Below are positions 6,218-8,011 of a stretch of 8,011 nt of DNA, piece by piece. Location: the NCBI GenBank assembly GCA_031273645.1, contig JAISRM010000075.1, positions 1-8,011 on the forward strand, given 5' to 3'. Position 1 is the first letter of the stretch; each line of letters starts with the position of its first letter. Source of the DNA: Endomicrobium sp. GTDB lineage: Bacteria > Elusimicrobiota > Endomicrobiia > Endomicrobiales > Endomicrobiaceae. The notes below the pieces were generated by a model. That model was not told the origin of the DNA. It saw only the letters and a list, made by a program, of their open reading frames with translations, and searched no databases. The position numbers and the translations under genes are program-made.

Positions 6218-6907
6218 ATGAATAACGAATATCCTCGCGGCAGTTTAAAAGGCTTCCCTGAACCTAAAGAATTATCCGAACCTAAGGGGTTTCCCGAACC
6301 TTCTGTAAGAAGACTTCCTATATATTATCATTATTTGCAGCAGGCAAAAGAAAGCGGAACGGAATTTATTTCCGGAAACCAGATTGCAGCCGATCTCGAT
6401 TTAAGTCCGGTTCAGGTAAGAAAAGATTTGGAAATTACTGAAGTCGGAGGAAAGCCGAAAGTAGGTTATGAAGTGATTTCTTTGCTTAAAGCCATAGAAG
6501 TTTTTCTCGGGTGGAATGAAATAAGTCCCGCAGTTTTAGCCGGCGTCGGACATCTTGGGAACGCCATTTTGGGATATAACGGTTTTAAGGAATACGGGTT
6601 AAATATCGCCGCCGCTTTTGACGACGATTTTTCAAAAATAGGAAAGCTTATAAGAGGAAAACCCGTATATTCTTCAGACGCTATGGAGCAGTATGTCAGG
6701 GAACATAAAATAGAGATAGGAATAGTTACCGTTCCGGCGCAAAGCGCGCAAAGCGTTGCAGATACTATGGTAAAAGCCGGAATAAAAGCCATATGGAATT
6801 TTGCTCCGGTAAAAATAACAGTCCAGAATTCAAAAGTTCTCATCCAGCATGAAAATCTGGCTTCGTCTTTTGCGGTATTATCAAAAAAAATCAAGGAAAA
6901 TAAATAA
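6218..6907 (+). CDS. rex: Redox-sensing transcriptional repressor Rex
   Basis: Rex binds DNA as a dimer and lets go when NADH rises relative to NAD+, so it de-represses fermentative and H2-producing genes. Residues 30-90 are the winged helix: SVRRLPIYYHYLQQA, then SGNQIAADLDLSPVQVRKDL, then GGKPKVGYEV. The NADH-binding Rossmann domain follows, with G109-V-G-H-L-G114 and the AAFDDD strand end that favours NAD(H). The C-terminal helix (about 212-229) mediates dimer domain swapping. Two features differ from classical Rex. The wing reads ITEVGGKPKVGY instead of the common FGxFGxRGxGY, as in a divergent Rex subgroup. The protein is 229 residues, about 20 longer, because of an N-terminal extension of three hexapeptide repeats. 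The ATG at 6218 is the only plausible start and has no clear Shine-Dalgarno. The hydrogenase-type genes immediately downstream are its likely targets. Confidence 0.93.
   Translation: MNNEYPRGSLKGFPEPKELSEPKGFPEPSVRRLPIYYHYLQQAKESGTEFISGNQIAADLDLSPVQVRKDLEITEVGGKPKVGYEVISLLKAIEVFLGWNEISPAVLAGVGHLGNAILGYNGFKEYGLNIAAAFDDDFSKIGKLIRGKPVYSSDAMEQYVREHKIEIGIVTVPAQSAQSVADTMVKAGIKAIWNFAPVKITVQNSKVLIQHENLASSFAVLSKKIKENK
6248..6301 (+). repeat. Three tandem 18-bp units in the rex N-terminus (KGFPEP / KELSEP / KGFPEP)
   Basis: Codons 11-28 of rex are three in-frame 18-bp units (6248-6265, 6266-6283, 6284-6301), each ending in GAACCT and beginning AAA or AAG. Units 1 and 3 encode the same hexapeptide using different codons (GGCTTCCCT versus GGGTTTCCC), so the copies are not recent. 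The segment lies just before the winged helix and is probably an extended, Pro-rich arm. Confidence 0.8.
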
Positions 6908-6911
6908 ACGG

Positions 6912-6969
6912 TTAAAAATTAAGAATGCCGCGCTTTTTAATTTTGTGCGGTTTAATTCTTAATTTTTAA
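6912..6969. repeat. Long intergenic hairpin between rex and hydC
   Basis: TTAAAAATTAAGAAT (6912-6926) and ATTCTTAATTTTTAA (6955-6969) are perfect 15-bp reverse complements. Inside, CCGCGC (6928-6933) pairs with GTGCGG (6945-6950), including one G-T pair, around an 11-nt loop. The 3' arm is not followed by a clean T run, so a plain terminator is doubtful. A transcript attenuator, an mRNA-processing element or a small mobile repeat are alternatives. It begins 5 nt after the rex stop and ends 23 nt before the hydC ATG. Confidence 0.75.
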
Positions 6970-6992
6970 TTCTCATTACGAAAGGGGTGCGT

Positions 6993-7481
6993 ATGGAGGA
7001 AAATTACAGTAAGTTTGACAAAGTTTGCCGTATTCTTGAAGAGAATTCTTACGACGGCGCAAAACTGATTCCCATTCTTCAGGCCGTTCAGCGCGAGTAC
7101 AGGTATTTACCGGAGCCGATTCTTGCCTTTATCGCTTCGTCTTTAAACGTCTCTCCGGCAAAAGTTTACGGAGTAGCCACGTTTTTTGCGCATTTTACGC
7201 TGAAGCCTAAAGGCAAACACATCATTAAAGTCTGCGACGGAACCGCCTGCCACGTAAAAAAATCAACAACCCTCATAGACGCAATTAAAAAAACTCTCGC
7301 TTTAGAAGACGGTCAAACCACTACAAAAGACATGCTTTTTACGCTTGAAACAGTTTCGTGTCTTGGCGCATGCGGGCTTGCTCCCGTTATGCTTGTGGAT
7401 GAAGACGTTCACGGACAAATGACGCCCGATAAAGTTTCGGCGCTTATAAAAGAAACCATGAAAAGCGAGGGGAGCAAATAA
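6993..7481 (+). CDS. hydC: NuoE-like [2Fe-2S] subunit of an NADH-linked hydrogenase (HydC-type)
   Basis: This 162-residue protein belongs to the complex I 24-kDa (NuoE) family and carries one [2Fe-2S] cluster in a thioredoxin-like fold. An N-terminal helical part (1-75) has the typical LIPILQAVQREYRYLPEPIL and VYGVATFFAHF segments. Cluster ligands are C81-x4-C86 in CDGTACHVK and C123-x3-C127 in SCLGACGLAPV. In HydABC-type [FeFe]-hydrogenases this subunit passes electrons between the NADH module and the catalytic subunit. The ATG at 6993 has AAAGGGG (6981-6987) in front; an in-frame GTG at 6987 lies inside that ribosome binding site and is unlikely. The stop overlaps the next start (TAATG). 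The hydrogenase assignment rests on the next gene and the Rex neighbour; NuoE of an NADH dehydrogenase or a formate dehydrogenase subunit would look much the same. Confidence 0.85.
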   Translation: MEENYSKFDKVCRILEENSYDGAKLIPILQAVQREYRYLPEPILAFIASSLNVSPAKVYGVATFFAHFTLKPKGKHIIKVCDGTACHVKKSTTLIDAIKKTLALEDGQTTTKDMLFTLETVSCLGACGLAPVMLVDEDVHGQMTPDKVSALIKETMKSEGSK

Positions 7482-8011
7482 TGATAGAACTTGATAAAAT
7501 AGCGCATGACGTAAAAGAAGCGCAAAAAAATATTGAAAAAAGAATTGTGATATGCGCCGGAACCGGATGCGTGGCAAACGGTTCGCTGAAAGTTTTTGAT
7601 TCTTTCAGAAAAACGGCAAAGGAGCTCGGCATAGCGGTCAGCGTCGAGCTTAAAGAAGAAAACAAAAAAACGAATCTTCTTACAAAAAGCGGCTGTCAGG
7701 GTTTTTGCCAAATGGGTCCGCTTGTAAATATTCTTCCCGACGGAATACTTTACAATAAAGTTAAGCCCGAAGACGTTAGGGAAATTTTAGAAGCAAGCGT
7801 TAAAGATGAAAAAGTAGTTGAAAGGCTTTCCTATCATTTCGGCGACAAAATCTGCAAAGGCCAGTCTGAAATTCCTTTTTACACCAAACAGCACAGAGCG
7901 GTTCTTAAACAGTGCGGCGTAATAGATCCGGAAAATATCGACGAATATATATCTGACGGCGGTTATCAGGCCGCAAAAAAAGCCTGCATTGAAATGACCG
8001 ATAAAGATATT
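7481..8011 (+). CDS. hydB: NuoF-like NADH-binding flavoprotein subunit (HydB-type), 3' part beyond window
   Basis: The frame starts at the ATG overlapping the hydC stop (TAATG), with GAGGGGAG upstream as ribosome binding site, and stays open for 177 codons to the window edge. Residues 20-110 are a thioredoxin-like [2Fe-2S] domain with C25-x4-C30 (CAGTGC) and C72-x3-C76 (SGCQGFCQMGP). From about 140 the protein enters the NuoF-type flavoprotein: FYTKQHRAVLKQCGVIDPENIDEY, then GGYQAAKKA. The FMN/NADH-binding glycine-rich loop and the 4Fe-4S cysteines would lie beyond 8011. Plain NuoF lacks the extra N-terminal ferredoxin-like domain; having it fused is typical of HydB of NADH-dependent or bifurcating [FeFe]-hydrogenases and of some formate dehydrogenases. 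Confirmation needs the next gene, expected to be hydA. Confidence 0.87.
   Translation, partial: MIELDKIAHDVKEAQKNIEKRIVICAGTGCVANGSLKVFDSFRKTAKELGIAVSVELKEENKKTNLLTKSGCQGFCQMGPLVNILPDGILYNKVKPEDVREILEASVKDEKVVERLSYHFGDKICKGQSEIPFYTKQHRAVLKQCGVIDPENIDEYISDGGYQAAKKACIEMTDKDI

Noticed and set aside
6943..6971. Promoter between rex and hydC (TTGTGC with TTAATT at 17 bp)
   Set aside because: Both boxes match poorly and fall inside the hairpin; AT-rich DNA gives such matches easily.
6987..6992. GTG start of hydC two codons upstream of the ATG
   Set aside because: The GTG overlaps the AAAGGGG ribosome binding site that correctly spaces the ATG at 6993.

Overview
The window suggests a low-to-moderate GC anaerobic bacterium with a peptidoglycan cell wall. 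Gene content, codon style and the [FeFe]-hydrogenase-type operon beside a divergent Rex make me think of Elusimicrobiota (Endomicrobium-like). That placement is inference and rests on no single diagnostic sequence.

Layout. Positions 1-145 (minus strand) hold a truncated remnant of an IS5-family transposase. Its broken end abuts, and partly forms, the promoter of rpmE (ribosomal protein L31 with a long basic tail), which ends in a strong intrinsic terminator. A housekeeping run follows on the plus strand: prfA (release factor 1), prmC (the methyltransferase that modifies the GGQ glutamine of release factors), murA (first committed step of peptidoglycan synthesis) and a large polytopic membrane protein of GT-C glycosyltransferase-like type that overlaps murA by 8 nt. 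The rpmE-prfA-prmC-murA neighbourhood is a familiar translation/cell-wall grouping in bacteria.

A gene-free stretch of about 740 bp (5476-6217) follows. Its left half is a tandem array with a period of about 173 bp (two full copies and the start of a third). Each full unit has two short three-nucleotide-loop hairpins followed by T runs, then a pair of 20-bp REP/dRS3-like palindromes. The stems covary between copies, so pairing appears to be conserved. The right half is AT-rich and carries the likely promoter of the next gene.

The last part is a redox module: rex (NADH/NAD+-sensing repressor, here with an unusual N-terminal extension of three tandem hexapeptides), a long hairpin, then hydC (NuoE-like [2Fe-2S] subunit) and the 5' part of hydB (NuoF-like, with an N-terminal thioredoxin-like [2Fe-2S] domain), which runs off the window. 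These two genes look like the start of an NADH-linked, probably electron-bifurcating, [FeFe]-hydrogenase operon (the expected hydA would lie outside). Rex next to it fits control of H2 production by the NADH/NAD+ ratio.

The most interesting material is non-coding: the structured tandem array, two similar AT-armed intergenic hairpins (after prfA and after rex), the promoter at the transposase scar, and the repeat-bearing N-terminus of Rex.
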